DNA of 64,000 nucleotides from Agrobacterium sp. a22-2 (GCF_012276985.1 NZ_JAAXMM010000006.1:1-64000), one strand, 5' to 3'. Counted from the first letter of the stretch, positions 28,386-39,059 are shown. Program-made: numbers and translations. Notes: a model not told the origin generated them from the sequence alone.

Positions 28386-29823
28386 TGCGTACCTTTCCGG
28401 AGTCCCGTTCGACCCACCATGGCCGAGAATCAACCGACTTGCCGTCTTTTCTGAATTCTATGTAAAGCGTTGGGCGATCTGTTTCCAGCGCCAATGCGGT
28501 TGCGCTTGCCACTCTTTTTTCACCCATCACCGCAATGGGCTCGCCGGAGAGAACGAACTTGCCCGCTTGCGTGTTCACCCGGTCCATTCCGGAAAGGACA
28601 ATATGATAACCCTCGCCCGTATTGAGGATGATCATCTGGCCATAACTGCGAAATTCTCCCGCATAAACCACCGTCGCATCCGAAGGTGCCGTGACCACGG
28701 AACCCGCTGAAGAGGCGATCACCATGCCTCTTGCGGGATGGCCCGTGCCATCCGGATCACCGAACTGCCGCAGGATTTCGCCTGCCGCGGGAAGCTCCAG
28801 TTTGGCCTTCAGTTCACCGAAGGAATATGCTGGCGCAATGCGGTTTTTATCGGGCAATGTGGTCTCGGCCAGCTCGCGCGCCCGCTGCCTTTGTTCCTCG
28901 GTTTGCTGCCGGCGCTTCTCCTCCTCGAGGCGCGCCGCGTCCATGGCTTCGCGCACCGAGGCGATCTCGGTTTCCAGTGAGCCGATCAATCCTTCCAAGG
29001 TGACGGCCTTTTTCGCCAGCTCCTCGGAATGCCGGCGCTCCTCCTCCAATTGGGCGGCGCTCTTGCGGCTGAGCTTGTCGTTCTCGACAAGCAGCAGATC
29101 CATGCGGCGCTCTTCTTCCTGGCGGCTTTGCAGCGTGGCGAGCAGCGTTGTTTTTTCCGACTGGATGGAAACCCGCAGGGTGGCGAGATCATGCAGGTCG
29201 CTGGCCAGTTCGTCGGTTTCCTTGCGGATGCCGGGCACCACCGCGCCAAGCAGGATGGCGGTCCGCACCGATGCCAGCGCATCGTCGGGGCTGACCAGCA
29301 GGGCCGGCGGCGGATTGCGGCCCATGCGCTGCAGGGCGGCCAGCACTTCGGCCAGCGTGCCGCGGCGCTCGTAAAATGACTTGCGGATCTCGTCTTCACG
29401 CAGGCCGTATTCGGCAAGCTTGGTCTCGCTGGCGGCGATCGCCTTTTCGAGGTCCTTGCGGCGGGTGGCCGATTCGATCAAAGCCTCGCGCAGGCTGCCG
29501 GCCGTCTTCTCCAGCGCTGCAATGCCCTGCTGCAGCTCCGTCGCCTTCTGCTCGGAGAGCTTCAGGGTCTGGGACAGATCCTGAAGCTCGCGCCCGACCT
29601 CGTCCCGCTTTTCTCGCAATGCCGTCGACGGATCCTGCGGGTCTGCCGTAGCAGCCGGCGGAGAGGGTGCGGCAGGTTGCGCGGCCGGCGTCGCCTCCGG
29701 TTCCTGCGCCCCGGTCCGGTCAGCGCTGACCATTGATGAGCCCAGCATCAGCAGGGTTACCGACAGCAGGCCGGCGACGCGCGCCCTGCGCCTGTCGGCA
29801 AAACTCCTCGCCCTGCTTGTCAT
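28375..29823 (-). CDS. envC: EnvC-like murein hydrolase activator
   Basis: Periplasmic factor that activates amidases at the division site, 482 residues. A signal peptide (about 8-35) is followed by a long coiled coil (about 65-330, with Glu/Lys/Arg/Gln heptads) and a C-terminal LytM/M23 domain (about 360-475). The LytM metal site is degenerate: the His/Asp and HxH positions of active endopeptidases are not present, as in E. coli EnvC, so it should be an activator, not an enzyme. ATG 29823 precedes the signal peptide. First gene of the envC-ctpA-deacetylase-rppH group. Confidence 0.88.
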   Translation of the reverse strand: MTSRARSFADRRRARVAGLLSVTLLMLGSSMVSADRTGAQEPEATPAAQPAAPSPPAATADPQDPSTALREKRDEVGRELQDLSQTLKLSEQKATELQQGIAALEKTAGSLREALIESATRRKDLEKAIAASETKLAEYGLREDEIRKSFYERRGTLAEVLAALQRMGRNPPPALLVSPDDALASVRTAILLGAVVPGIRKETDELASDLHDLATLRVSIQSEKTTLLATLQSRQEEERRMDLLLVENDKLSRKSAAQLEEERRHSEELAKKAVTLEGLIGSLETEIASVREAMDAARLEEEKRRQQTEEQRQRARELAETTLPDKNRIAPAYSFGELKAKLELPAAGEILRQFGDPDGTGHPARGMVIASSAGSVVTAPSDATVVYAGEFRSYGQMIILNTGEGYHIVLSGMDRVNTQAGKFVLSGEPIAVMGEKRVASATALALETDRPTLYIEFRKDGKSVDSRPWWVERDSGKVRNDT

Positions 29824-29957
29824 CGTGCTCCTGGATCCAGCCTGCCGCCATGGGGCCATCGCGCCAAACTAAGCTGATTTGCCGGTCTAGCAAAGCCTGC
29901 CGGTCGCCGAATTGTCCGGGGTGGCGGACGGATCACCGCATTTGCCGGGCGATAGCC

Positions 29958-30194
29958 TCAGAAATCGATGGCCCGGCCCTTGATTTCCCAGTCGCCGAAG
30001 CGGGCCGGATCGGCGCCGCCGCGGCCGCCGATTTCCTCCGGCGGCTCCTTGGCGGGCTCGGCCCGGCGCCGCTCCTCGGCTTCGGCAAGAGCTCGCCTGG
30101 CTGCCGCGGAGAGCGGTGGCCGGGGGGCGGTCGGTTCGTTGACGGGCACTGCGCCCGCCAATCGTTCGTTTTCAGGGACATTATCGTTGGTCAT
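29958..30194 (-). CDS. DUF1674 protein, succinate dehydrogenase assembly factor 4 homologue
   Basis: 78-residue protein whose C-terminal motif GGADPARFGDWEIKGRAIDF identifies the SDHAF4/DUF1674 family. In mitochondria this factor protects flavinated SdhA before complex II assembles; alphaproteobacterial forms probably do the same. The first 50 residues are Pro/Ala/Arg/Glu-rich and disordered, as is usual. The start ATG 30194 is the only reasonable one. It is divergent from htpX and isolated from the sdh operon. Confidence 0.85.
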   Translation of the reverse strand: MTNDNVPENERLAGAVPVNEPTAPRPPLSAAARRALAEAEERRRAEPAKEPPEEIGGRGGADPARFGDWEIKGRAIDF

Positions 30195-30217
30195 GATCGC
30201 TTTCGGTTCGCCGAATA

Positions 30218-30245
30218 TTGAAAATGTCATATCTATTTTTAAATC
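30218..30245 (+). promoter_or_regulatory. Possible promoter of htpX
   Basis: TTGAAA at 30218-30223 and TAAATC at 30240-30245, spacing 16, inside an A/T-rich stretch between two divergent genes. The -35 could also suit the heat-shock factor RpoH. Weak evidence. Confidence 0.3.
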
Positions 30246-30307
30246 ATAAGAGGATCGGCGGTCCAGAAAAACCTGTCGCCGCATCGCCCGGTTCAACGCG
30301 GAGAGCA

Positions 30308-31273
30308 ATGATGAACTTCATGCGGACTGCCATGCTGCTGGCTTTTATGACAGCACTGTTCATGGGGGTCGGATATCTGATCGGCGGCCAGAGTGGCATG
30401 CTGATCGCCTTCGTCATGGCCGCGGGGATGAATTTCTTCTCCTATTGGAATTCCGACCGCATGGTGCTGTCAGCCTACCATGCACAGGAAATCGACGAGA
30501 GCAACGCGCCGGAATTCTATGCGACCATCCGCGATCTGGCGCACAATGCCGACCTGCCGATGCCGAAGGTCTATCTCTTCGACAGCCCGCAGCCCAATGC
30601 CTTTGCAACCGGGCGCAATCCGCAGAATGCTGCCGTTGCGGCATCGACGGGGCTGTTGCGCAAGCTGACCCCTCAGGAAGTGGCCGCCGTGATGGCCCAC
30701 GAACTCGCCCATGTCGAAAACCGCGATACGCTGACCATGACGATCACCGCGACGCTTGCCGGCGCGATCTCCATGCTCGGCAATTTCGCCTTCCTGTTCG
30801 GCGGGCGGCGAGACGACAACAATGGCGGCTTCGGCATTATCGGCGTCCTGGTGGCGATGATCGTGGCACCTTTCGCAGCCATGCTGGTGCAGATGGCGAT
30901 CAGCCGGACACGGGAATATGCCGCAGACCGGCGCGGCGCGGAAATCTGCGGCAATCCGCTATGGCTGGCCTCGGCGCTCGCCAAGATCGCCGGCGAAGCA
31001 ACGGTGGTGCACAATCCCGATGCAGAGCGCAATCCGGCCACGGCCCATATGTTCATCATCAATCCGCTGAGCGGCGAGCGCATGGACAACCTGTTTTCGA
31101 CCCATCCGAACACGGAAAACCGCATTGCGGCGCTCCAGCAAATGTCGATCGGCACGCAGCCAAGGTCGACGGATGCCCCGCGGGCTGATATGCCCCGGCG
31201 CAAATCGCGCTCCGTTCCGGATTCCGGCTGGGGACGCGGTGGTTCGCAACCGCCAAAGGGACCGTGGGATTGA
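30308..31273 (+). CDS. htpX: Membrane metalloprotease HtpX
   Basis: Zinc-dependent inner-membrane endopeptidase of the M48 family involved in membrane-protein quality control. 321 residues with two N-terminal membrane helices (about 6-50), the zinc motif HELAH in [16 protein letters not shown], two more helices (about 155-210) and the downstream metal ligand Glu in [10 protein letters not shown]. Two adjacent ATGs (30308, 30311) are equivalent. The C-terminal tail of about 40 residues is Pro/Arg-rich. It overlaps the rsmB-like gene by 10 bases. Confidence 0.94.
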   Translation: MMNFMRTAMLLAFMTALFMGVGYLIGGQSGMLIAFVMAAGMNFFSYWNSDRMVLSAYHAQEIDESNAPEFYATIRDLAHNADLPMPKVYLFDSPQPNAFATGRNPQNAAVAASTGLLRKLTPQEVAAVMAHELAHVENRDTLTMTITATLAGAISMLGNFAFLFGGRRDDNNGGFGIIGVLVAMIVAPFAAMLVQMAISRTREYAADRRGAEICGNPLWLASALAKIAGEATVVHNPDAERNPATAHMFIINPLSGERMDNLFSTHPNTENRIAALQQMSIGTQPRSTDAPRADMPRRKSRSVPDSGWGRGGSQPPKGPWD

Positions 31274-32670
31274 ACGAGACATCCGGTAAGAAGACTTCGG
31301 GCAAAAAAGGCGCTCCGCGCCATGGCAGAGGGTTCGGCGATACCGACACTTATGACCTGAAACCCGGCCTTGAAGCCAGAATGGCCGCCGCCAAGCTGCT
31401 GGCGGCCGTCGTCGACCGGAAGACCCCGCTGGACGGAATGATGGATGCCCAGACCGGCAACCCGGCCTATCGGGCGCTCGGTGATGCCGACCGAGCCCTG
31501 GTGCGGGCCATTCTGCACAGCGCGCTGCGCGCCCTGCCGCGCATCGATGCCATTCTCGACATGCTGCTCGATGCGCCGCTTCCAGACGGCGCACGGGCGC
31601 TGCATCATCTGATGGTGGTGGCCGCCGCGCAGATGCTGTTTCTCGACGTGCCGGATCACTCGGCTGTCGACCTTGCCGTGGAGCAAGCCAATCGCGATCC
31701 GCGCAATCGGCGCTTTGCCAAGGTGGTCAATGCCGTTCTTCGCCGTCTCGGGCGGGAAAAGCAGGCGCTGCTTCAGCAGGTCTCCTCGGTCGTCTGCATG
31801 CCGGACTGGTTCTTCAGCCGGCTGGTGAAGGCCTATGGCCAATCGGAAGCGGAAAAGATGGCCGCCGCCCAGATGGTGCCGGCTGCCATCGACCTAACGG
31901 TGAAATCCTCTCCGGACCAGTGGGCCGAGAAGCTGACCGGCAAGCTGCTGCCAACCGGCAGCGTCCGGCTTGCAGATTTCCGCGGCTCGATCCCCTCGCT
32001 CGAGGGGTTTGCGGAGGGCGAATGGTGGGTGCAGGATGCGGCCGCCGCGATTCCCGTCCTGATGTTCGGCGACCTTGCCGGCAAGCGCGCCGCCGACCTT
32101 TGCGCCGCACCCGGCGGCAAGACGGCGCAGCTCGTGCAGCACGGCGCGGTCGTTACCGCCGTCGAACAGTCGGCCAGCCGCATCACCCGCCTCAAGGGCA
32201 ATCTCGACCGACTTGGCTATTCGGCAGATGTCGTGCAGGCCAACCTGCTCGACTACAAGCCGGACGAGGGTTTCGATGCCGTGCTGCTCGATGCGCCGTG
32301 TTCCTCGACCGGCACGACGCGCCGCCATCCCGACGTTCTCTGGACCAAGGGTCCCGCCGACATCGAAAAGCTGGCCGAGGTGCAGGAAAAGCTGCTTCGG
32401 CACGCCCTGACCCTGGTCCGGCCCGGCGGTTCGGTGGTGTTTTCCAACTGTTCGCTCGATCCGCTGGAAGGCGAGGCGGTCGTGGCCCGCGTCCTTACCG
32501 ACAATCCGCAGTTCGAGCGCGTTGCGGCTCTGGCGCAGGACTGGCCGGGTCTGGAAGCGGCGATCACGCCGCTGGGCGAATTTCGCACGACGCCGGCCAT
32601 GCTGCCGGCTGACGATGGCTTTGCCGGGGGGCTCGATGGCTTCTACGCCTGCCAATTGCGCAGAATTTAA
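31264..32670 (+). CDS. RsmB-family rRNA cytosine-C5 methyltransferase
   Basis: 468-residue SAM-dependent RNA m5C methyltransferase. A Lys/Gly-rich N-terminal tail leads to a NusB-like RNA-binding domain (about 38-180), followed by the catalytic fold with SAM loop [15 protein letters not shown], the catalytic-cysteine motifs [17 protein letters not shown] and [12 protein letters not shown]. Starts at GTG 31264 or TTG 31270, both inside the last codons of htpX. This fits RsmB (16S C967), but the paralogue-rich family makes the exact target uncertain. Confidence 0.88.
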   Translation: MGLNETSGKKTSGKKGAPRHGRGFGDTDTYDLKPGLEARMAAAKLLAAVVDRKTPLDGMMDAQTGNPAYRALGDADRALVRAILHSALRALPRIDAILDMLLDAPLPDGARALHHLMVVAAAQMLFLDVPDHSAVDLAVEQANRDPRNRRFAKVVNAVLRRLGREKQALLQQVSSVVCMPDWFFSRLVKAYGQSEAEKMAAAQMVPAAIDLTVKSSPDQWAEKLTGKLLPTGSVRLADFRGSIPSLEGFAEGEWWVQDAAAAIPVLMFGDLAGKRAADLCAAPGGKTAQLVQHGAVVTAVEQSASRITRLKGNLDRLGYSADVVQANLLDYKPDEGFDAVLLDAPCSSTGTTRRHPDVLWTKGPADIEKLAEVQEKLLRHALTLVRPGGSVVFSNCSLDPLEGEAVVARVLTDNPQFERVAALAQDWPGLEAAITPLGEFRTTPAMLPADDGFAGGLDGFYACQLRRI

Positions 32671-32778
32671 TGAAATGTTCATATAAAGCGTTAACTCATA
32701 GACAATAGAGAATCCGCCGGCTGATCCGCTTTTGGCAATCAGTCCGTCGGCACGCTCTGTTGGGGAGGGGAAGAGTGC

Positions 32779-34563
32779 GTGGCGTATCGCCGGGCGCTCG
32801 ACCAGATCGACGGATTGGCACATGTGCTGTTGTTCGCTCTCGTCCATCTCCGGCTTACCCGGCTGCAGCGACAGCATGGAACGACAATGCGAATCACGGA
32901 ACGCCATAAACTGCCGCTTCTCTACATCCGTGAAACCTGGCAGAAGCTCACCCGCCAGCTGGCGGTCGGTCATATCTATGCATGGCGGTTTTCCGGTGGC
33001 GCGCCAAGCCGTCTGATTGTTGCCCCGACGGATCTGCGGGTCGTCGACCCCTTCGTCGCCGAAGAAATCCTCGAAGGACGCTTCCCTCTCGCGGGGCGGG
33101 TGCTGGAATGCGGCGATCAATCGCCCTTCGCGCTGGAGCTTCCCTCCCATCTCTTTGCCGTGAGATTGCATTCCTTTGCCTGGCTGCGCCATCTGAGGGC
33201 CAACAAATCGGCCGCTGCCTGCGCCAATGCCCGCGCCATCGTCGATGATTGGATCGGGCTGCATGGCACACGCATCCGCGGGGTCGCCTGGGAAACGGAT
33301 ATCGTCGCCCAGCGGATCATAGCCTGGTTGTCCCATTCGCCTGTCGTGCTGCAGGAGGCCGATGGCGGCTTCTATCGCCGCTTCCTGAAGAACCTGGCCT
33401 TCCAGGTGCGCTACCTGAACCGGATTGCCGATCACTCGGACGACGGTATCGTGCGGTTGCGGATCCGGATTGCCCTGGCGATGGCCTCCGTCTCGATGTT
33501 TTCCAGTGCGCGCGGCATCCGGCGCGCGTCGCGCCATCTCGATGCGGAAATCGATCGGCAGATCCTGCCGGATGGCGGGCATATCTCGCGCAATCCGCAA
33601 TCCGCGCTGGAGCTGCTGTTCGATCTGCTGCCGCTGCGCCAGACCTATATCAATCTCGGTCACGACGTGCCGGTCCGGCTGATCCCGGCGATCGACCGGA
33701 TGTATCCGGCCCTGCGGTTCTTCCGGCACCAGGACGGCGCTCTGGCGCTGTTCAATGGCGCTACGTCGACGCTTGCCAACGACCTGATGTCGGTGCTGCG
33801 CTATGACGAGACCGCCGGCCAGCCGTTCAAGGCTTTGCCGCATATGCATTTCCAGCGTCTGGCGGCGGGCGGCACGGTGATTATCGTCGATACCGGCCGG
33901 CCACCTTCTGCCGATCTGTCCAAGACCGCCCATGCCGGTACGCTGTCGTTCGAGATGTCGTCGGGCAAGCATCGCTTCATCATTAATTCCGGCTCGCCGC
34001 GCTTTGCCGGCGAGAAGTTGCGGCAGATGGCGCGGGCGACGGCGGCCCATTCGACGGTCATTGTCGGCGACATGTCGTCCAGCCGCATGGCGCGGTCGCG
34101 CTATCTGGGACCGCTGATCGTCGGCGGGGTCGGCAAGGTCGACGTGAAGCGCGGCACGGCTGCCGACGGCAGCGACCACCTGTCGGCGATCCACGACGGC
34201 TATCTCGATCCCTTCGGCCTGCTGCACGAGCGGGAAATCCGCATCAATGCCACGGGAACGAAGATCGTCGGCAGAGATCGCTTCCTGCAGGCCTCTGGCG
34301 AGCCGTTGACAAAAAATCCTCAGGCGCCGGCGATCGCCCGCTTCCATATCCATCCGGCCATTTCACTGGTGCCGATCGATGAACGCAGCATCCGGCTGGA
34401 AGCGTCCGATGGCGAGAGCTGGGTCTTCTCGGCGCCGGCCGGCAATCCGGTGATTGCTGAGGATGTGTTCTTTGCCGCGGTATCGGGTGTCCAGCCCTCC
34501 GAGCAGATCGAGCTTGCTTTTTCGGGTCCGGAAATCTGGTGGTTTCTGTCCCACCACGCGTAG
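32779..34563 (+). CDS. Heparinase II/III-like protein
   Basis: 594-residue member of the heparinase II/III family, with an alpha-toroid N-terminal half (about 80-320) and the beta-sheet C-terminal domain (about 350-560; FEMSSGKHRFIINSGSPRFA, ATAAHSTVIVGDMSS). Family members are polysaccharide lyases, though many alphaproteobacterial ones sit beside housekeeping genes and their substrate is unknown. No signal peptide is seen. GTG 32779 follows GGGGAGGGG. Placement between the methyltransferase and purH is common in rhizobia. A GCGGCC hairpin follows at 34579-34594. Confidence 0.82.
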   Translation: MAYRRALDQIDGLAHVLLFALVHLRLTRLQRQHGTTMRITERHKLPLLYIRETWQKLTRQLAVGHIYAWRFSGGAPSRLIVAPTDLRVVDPFVAEEILEGRFPLAGRVLECGDQSPFALELPSHLFAVRLHSFAWLRHLRANKSAAACANARAIVDDWIGLHGTRIRGVAWETDIVAQRIIAWLSHSPVVLQEADGGFYRRFLKNLAFQVRYLNRIADHSDDGIVRLRIRIALAMASVSMFSSARGIRRASRHLDAEIDRQILPDGGHISRNPQSALELLFDLLPLRQTYINLGHDVPVRLIPAIDRMYPALRFFRHQDGALALFNGATSTLANDLMSVLRYDETAGQPFKALPHMHFQRLAAGGTVIIVDTGRPPSADLSKTAHAGTLSFEMSSGKHRFIINSGSPRFAGEKLRQMARATAAHSTVIVGDMSSSRMARSRYLGPLIVGGVGKVDVKRGTAADGSDHLSAIHDGYLDPFGLLHEREIRINATGTKIVGRDRFLQASGEPLTKNPQAPAIARFHIHPAISLVPIDERSIRLEASDGESWVFSAPAGNPVIAEDVFFAAVSGVQPSEQIELAFSGPEIWWFLSHHA

Positions 34564-34578
34564 GGCCCAACCCGCCGG

Positions 34579-34594
34579 GCGGCCATTTGGCCGC
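34579..34594 (+). terminator. Short hairpin after the heparinase-like gene
   Basis: GCGGCC-ATTT-GGCCGC, 16 bases after the stop, with no T-run. It may mark the 3' end of the transcript before purH. Confidence 0.35.
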
Positions 34595-34745
34595 AGATTC
34601 CGTCTTCCAGCCTGCCAATCCCACGAGAAATAGGGGTTCTCGCGCTACGCCTGTTTCCACACAGGGCCAGCTGTGCTAGGCGGCGCATGAACCGGGCGCC
34701 ACCCGCGGGTAGCGTCTCAGGCATTGATGATCGGAGCGAGCGCAG

Positions 34746-36362
34746 ATGGCCGTTGTATCCAAGAAAACCCCTATTCCGGACAAAGTCAGAATCCGTACGG
34801 CGCTGCTGTCGGTTTCCGACAAGGACGGCATCATCGATCTGGCGCGGGCGCTCAGCGACATGGGCATACGGCTGGTCTCGACCGGTGGAACCTACAAGGC
34901 GATCGTTGCTGCCGGCCTTCCGGCGGTCGACGTGTCCGAAGTCACGGGTTTTCCGGAGATCATGGACGGAAGGGTCAAGACACTGCATCCCGGCGTGCAT
35001 GGCGGCCTGTTGGCGATCCGTGACGATGCCGAGCATGTCGCAGCGATGGCCGAACACAAGATCGACAGCATCGATCTCGCCGTCATCAACCTCTATCCGT
35101 TTGAAGCCGTGCGGGCCGCCGGCGGAGATTATCCGACGACCGTCGAGAATATCGATATCGGCGGGCCGGCGATGATCCGGGCGTCGGCCAAGAACCATGC
35201 CTATGTGACCGTCCTCACCGATCCTGCGGACTACGCCCTGCTGCTTGAGGAATTGCACGCCGGCAACGGCGAGACCACCTATGCCTTCCGGCAGAAGCTG
35301 GCCGCCAAGGCCTATGCCCGGACGGCGGCCTACGACACGGCGATCTCCAACTGGTTTGCCGAGGCCCTTGCCATCGACATGCCGGCCTATCGCACAGTCG
35401 GCGGCGCGCTCAAGGAGGCGATGCGCTACGGCGAAAACCCGCACCAGAGTGCGGGCTTCTACGTCTCCGGCGACAAGCGCCCCGGCGTTTCGACGGCTGA
35501 GCTGCTGCAGGGCAAGCAGTTGTCCTACAACAATATCAACGACACGGATGCGGCTTTTGAGCTGGTGTCGGAATTCCTGCCCGAGAATGGTCCGGCCTGC
35601 GCGATCATCAAGCATGCCAACCCCTGCGGCGTGGCGACCGGCAAGACCCTGCTGGATGCCTACAAGCGGGCGCTGGCCTGCGATCCGGTATCGGCCTTCG
35701 GCGGCATCATCGCGCTCAACCAGACGCTCGACGCCGAGACGGCCGAGGAGATCGTCAAGCTCTTCACCGAGGTCATCGTGGCACCCGCTGTCTCGGGTGA
35801 GGCCAAGGCGATCATTGCCCGCAAGACCAACCTGCGACTGCTGGTCACCGGAAGCCTTGCCGATCCTCGTGCACCCGGCATTACCGCAAAGACCGTCTCG
35901 GGTGGTCTGCTGGTGCAGTCACGAGACAATGTCGTGGTCGAGGATCTCGATCTCAAGGTCGTAACGAAGCGCGCGCCGACGGCGACCGAGCTCGAAGACA
36001 TGAAGTTTGCCTTCAAGATCGCCAAGCATGTAAAATCGAATGCGGTGATCTATGCCAAGGACGGCCAGACGGCCGGCATTGGCGCCGGCCAGATGAGCCG
36101 CGTCGATTCCGCCCGGATTGCGGCGATGAAGGCCGAAGACGCCGCCAAGGCGCTGGGGCTTGCCGAGCCGCTGACGCGCGGCTCTGCAGTGGCATCGGAG
36201 GCCTTCTATCCGTTTGCCGATGGCCTGCTGGCCGCCATTGCCGCTGGTGCGACCGCCGTTATCCAGCCGGGCGGGTCGATGCGCGATGCCGATGTAATCG
36301 CAGCGGCGGACGACCATGGCGTTGCCATGGTGTTCACCGGCGTCCGGCATTTCCGCCATTGA
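34746..36362 (+). CDS. purH: AICAR transformylase / IMP cyclohydrolase
   Basis: Bifunctional enzyme catalysing the last two steps to IMP. 538 residues: an N-terminal methylglyoxal-synthase-like cyclohydrolase domain (about 14-160, [28 protein letters not shown]) and a C-terminal transformylase domain with the catalytic Lys-His in [13 protein letters not shown] and [16 protein letters not shown] 34746 follows GGAGCGAG. Single gene, closed by a strong terminator. The 180 bases before it hold GC-rich hairpins but no riboswitch I recognise. Confidence 0.97.
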   Translation: MAVVSKKTPIPDKVRIRTALLSVSDKDGIIDLARALSDMGIRLVSTGGTYKAIVAAGLPAVDVSEVTGFPEIMDGRVKTLHPGVHGGLLAIRDDAEHVAAMAEHKIDSIDLAVINLYPFEAVRAAGGDYPTTVENIDIGGPAMIRASAKNHAYVTVLTDPADYALLLEELHAGNGETTYAFRQKLAAKAYARTAAYDTAISNWFAEALAIDMPAYRTVGGALKEAMRYGENPHQSAGFYVSGDKRPGVSTAELLQGKQLSYNNINDTDAAFELVSEFLPENGPACAIIKHANPCGVATGKTLLDAYKRALACDPVSAFGGIIALNQTLDAETAEEIVKLFTEVIVAPAVSGEAKAIIARKTNLRLLVTGSLADPRAPGITAKTVSGGLLVQSRDNVVVEDLDLKVVTKRAPTATELEDMKFAFKIAKHVKSNAVIYAKDGQTAGIGAGQMSRVDSARIAAMKAEDAAKALGLAEPLTRGSAVASEAFYPFADGLLAAIAAGATAVIQPGGSMRDADVIAAADDHGVAMVFTGVRHFRH

Positions 36363-36370
36363 CATGAAAA

Positions 36371-36405
36371 AAGCCCGGAGCGCTGATCGAGCACTCCGGG
36401 CTTTC
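36371..36405. terminator. Terminator between convergent purH and capsule-export genes
   Basis: Perfect 11-base stem (AAAGCCCGGAG pairing with CTCCGGGCTTT), 13-base loop, with A/T runs on both sides, so it can work in both directions. Confidence 0.85.
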
Positions 36406-36442
36406 TGTAATATGGATGTCTGCCGGCAAAGCCGGTTCTGAC

Positions 36443-37609
36443 TTACTGGATTATCTGATCCACGTATCTTGCCGACGTAATCGGCTGTGCGATAACCTTC
36501 GCGAATTTCGAAATATCGACCGTCGGATGGCGCGAGGCATAGATGACGTCGCGGTTCTTGACCGGGAAGCTCTGCCCGATGATCAGGCTGTCGGCAACCG
36601 ACATGTCGAACCGGTAGACGATCGGATAGCGGCCTTCCTTGTTCGGCCGCATGCCTTTGCTGACCAGGTCGTGGAAGCGATCCGGAGATAGCAGATCCGC
36701 AACGATTTCTGGTTCTTCATAGCGGAAGACAAAATAGCCCTTGGCGTCGCTGCTGGCATCGTTGCCGCCGCCTGCCAGAGCGATAGCCTCAAGCAGGTTG
36801 AGATCGTTGGCTGCAAAGGGAACGCGGGCATTCTTGCCGAACTCGCCGAGCGCGGTGAAGGTCCGCGGGTCGTGGGTGACAAAAAGCTGGTCCTTCGGCT
36901 CGACGAAGATGTTTTCCGACGGGTTCTGGATGATCGACTGCAGAAGCACCGTGCCGGTCTTCTGGTTGCGCACCAGCGTCACATAGGACTCGTAGGGTTC
37001 CTCGCTCGGTCCGCCGGCCTTGGCGATGACTTCGGTGATTCTCTCACCGACAAGTCCGAGGGGCACCATTGACGGGCTGCCGACGGCGCCAGAGACGGTG
37101 ACGTTGCGGGATGCGGTGCTGACGCTGGTGACGATGACATCCGGCTCGACAGCCTTGTTGACCAGGGCGCTGAGGATGGACTGGCGGGCCTGTTCGAGGG
37201 TTTTCCCGTTAAACGACACCAGTCCCACATAGGGAATGGATGCCTTGCCATCGGGCTGCACGACGACATCGAGACCGGTCTGCTTTGAATCGGATGTCGA
37301 AAACAGGCCATCGGCGCCGGCTTCGAAAATGGTTACTTTCAGGTGATCGCCGATGCCGATCACGGCGCTCTGCGCGCCGCCGCCGATGCCGAAACGGCGC
37401 TTTAGCATTTCCGCCGAAAAATTGGCAACCATCTGGGCCGCCCTGGCGTCGACGTCGATGATATCAAAGACGGTGCCATTGGCGTGGTTGAGCTCACTTG
37501 TGGATTTTCCAGCTTGTGAATTGATGGACGAGGCGAGGGGGCCTGCCCCGGGAACTGCTTCGCAACCAGCAAGGCCGACGCAGATGATGGCAACAATGAA
37601 CCGCTTCAA
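36443..37609 (-). CDS. Outer-membrane polysaccharide export lipoprotein (Wza/KpsD-like)
   Basis: Channel-forming outer-membrane auxiliary protein for capsule or exopolysaccharide export, 388 residues. It has a lipoprotein signal (FIVAIICVGLAGC, Cys16), a poly_export domain (about 95-175, IGDHLKVTIFEAG, KASIPYVGLVSFNGKTLEQA) and one or two SLBB domains (VTVSGAVGSPSMVPL; FTALGEFGKNARVPF). It is convergent with purH and 136 bases downstream of a KpsS-like gene on the same strand. With the KpsM/T/E genes in this window it would complete a trans-envelope export path. Confidence 0.88.
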   Translation of the reverse strand: MKRFIVAIICVGLAGCEAVPGAGPLASSINSQAGKSTSELNHANGTVFDIIDVDARAAQMVANFSAEMLKRRFGIGGGAQSAVIGIGDHLKVTIFEAGADGLFSTSDSKQTGLDVVVQPDGKASIPYVGLVSFNGKTLEQARQSILSALVNKAVEPDVIVTSVSTASRNVTVSGAVGSPSMVPLGLVGERITEVIAKAGGPSEEPYESYVTLVRNQKTGTVLLQSIIQNPSENIFVEPKDQLFVTHDPRTFTALGEFGKNARVPFAANDLNLLEAIALAGGGNDASSDAKGYFVFRYEEPEIVADLLSPDRFHDLVSKGMRPNKEGRYPIVYRFDMSVADSLIIGQSFPVKNRDVIYASRHPTVDISKFAKVIAQPITSARYVDQIIQ

Positions 37610-37745
37610 GTTTCGACTCCCTCAACCGGCACTTGGCCGGCGGACACTCCATAGCATAGGCAAAATAACAAATTCCACCCACATCAATTACAATATCATC
37701 GCGAACCTAACATATTCCGTGTCCATCGATTTTCCCGGTGCTTCC

Positions 37746-39059
37746 TTAGTCTGAATTTGGACGCTTGGCGAGTCCTTTGGGGGAGTCGAAACGGGGGGGC
37801 GGCACGATGAAAGCGTCCGGCTGGTTGACCGTTGCGGAAAGGATCCGCCCGACAATTTCATTGATCGCTACCTTTCGCCCTTCTTCATTGTAGAAGTTTC
37901 CCTTGATCTGAACGGTTGCGGCGAGCGCGGTGATGAAGTCGCCTAGCAATTTCAGATCGACCGGAGCGGGGTGTTCCCAAAAATCGTCGAGGCCGCTTTG
38001 GTGAGTCAATCCGGCCACGTCGTAGATGGCGCAACCGAGCGCTATGGTCGGCTTGTGGGCACGCAGGCTGTGGATTCCGACGGTCGAATTGACGACGATA
38101 ACCCCTCTTGCCTGTCTCAAAATGGCATTGAGATTGCCCTGCTCGATGAAAATGACCCGGTCTTCCACGCCATGCGCCCTGGCAATCTGGCGGATGTTGC
38201 GTCCCCAGCGTTCAAGACCGTTGTCCAGCGGGTGCTGCTTGAAGACGAGATTGTTGTCCTTGGGCGCGTAGGCGGCAAACGAAGAGATGACCTCCTCCAG
38301 CATCTCCCGAAGATGCCGGTAGGGCGAATTCGCCCGGATCTGATAGTCGCTCTGGAGTTGCAGAGCAGCCAGGTAGAATGACGGATGGCCGGCGTTGAGA
38401 AAATCGTGTGGCAGGATCGCCGGAGTCTTGAAGGAGCGCCAGAGCCACGGCACGTAGTCCACCAGGGCCGAATAGTATTTGTCGGCCTTGTAGAGCGGAT
38501 AGAAAGGGCGACCGAAGAAGGACAGGAGGTTGTAGACAACCTCGTTGAACGCCTCCTGACCGAAGGTATGGGCATATTTGACCTCGAGGTCCGGTTCGCC
38601 AACCTTTGCCGCAATGGCCGAGACCCGGGCCGGATCGTTAGGAAAATGGGAGTGACGGCCCATTCCATCCCGCTCGAGGGTAATCCAGTCGGGCCGCAGA
38701 TAACCAAATTCGACCGCGTGACAGCGGACACCGAGTTCCCTGGCCACGTCAAGCGCGATGCGGTGATAAGGCAATTGGTCGGCATAGTAGAGAATATCGG
38801 AAACGTTCTCGCGTTCGATCAGCGCCTTCAGATAGCCGGGCCAGCGTGAAATCGAGTCGCGGAAATTGAGCGCGCCTGGCTTTTGCCAATAGAACCGGTC
38901 GCCGAGGGAGAAATTGACCCGATGTGTCGCAATTCCGCTCCGCTCAAAGGCTTCAGACAATTGTCGCCAGAATGTTGAGGGAGGGCCTTGCAGGAAAAGG
39001 ATCGATCGGTCGAGCGAGGGAGGCCGCATTACACGGAACTTCCCGATTTCATTGAACAT
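37746..39059 (-). CDS. KpsS-like capsular polysaccharide synthesis/export protein (copy A)
   Basis: 437-residue cytoplasmic protein of the Capsule_synth family (KpsS/LipB, RkpJ relatives). In E. coli, KpsS and KpsC add the beta-Kdo linker that joins capsule to its lipid anchor. Family features are SILFLQGPPSTFWRQLSEAF near the start, VEFGYLRPDWITLERDGMG, FKQHPLDNGLERWG and VVNSTVGIHSLRAHKPTIAL. ATG 39059, or ATG 39029 closer to the domain. It is a paralogue of the divergent gene at 39240 and likely works in the same pathway; which is the first Kdo transferase cannot be decided. Confidence 0.82.
   Translation of the reverse strand: MFNEIGKFRVMRPPSLDRSILFLQGPPSTFWRQLSEAFERSGIATHRVNFSLGDRFYWQKPGALNFRDSISRWPGYLKALIERENVSDILYYADQLPYHRIALDVARELGVRCHAVEFGYLRPDWITLERDGMGRHSHFPNDPARVSAIAAKVGEPDLEVKYAHTFGQEAFNEVVYNLLSFFGRPFYPLYKADKYYSALVDYVPWLWRSFKTPAILPHDFLNAGHPSFYLAALQLQSDYQIRANSPYRHLREMLEEVISSFAAYAPKDNNLVFKQHPLDNGLERWGRNIRQIARAHGVEDRVIFIEQGNLNAILRQARGVIVVNSTVGIHSLRAHKPTIALGCAIYDVAGLTHQSGLDDFWEHPAPVDLKLLGDFITALAATVQIKGNFYNEEGRKVAINEIVGRILSATVNQPDAFIVPPPRFDSPKGLAKRPNSD

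Noticed and set aside
31894-34353. 819-codon open frame on the minus strand
   Set aside because: Antisense to the rsmB-like and heparinase-like genes; no recognisable protein features.
34600-34745. Riboswitch (ZTP/pfl type) before purH
   Set aside because: The leader has GC hairpins, but the conserved core sequences of the pfl motif are not there.
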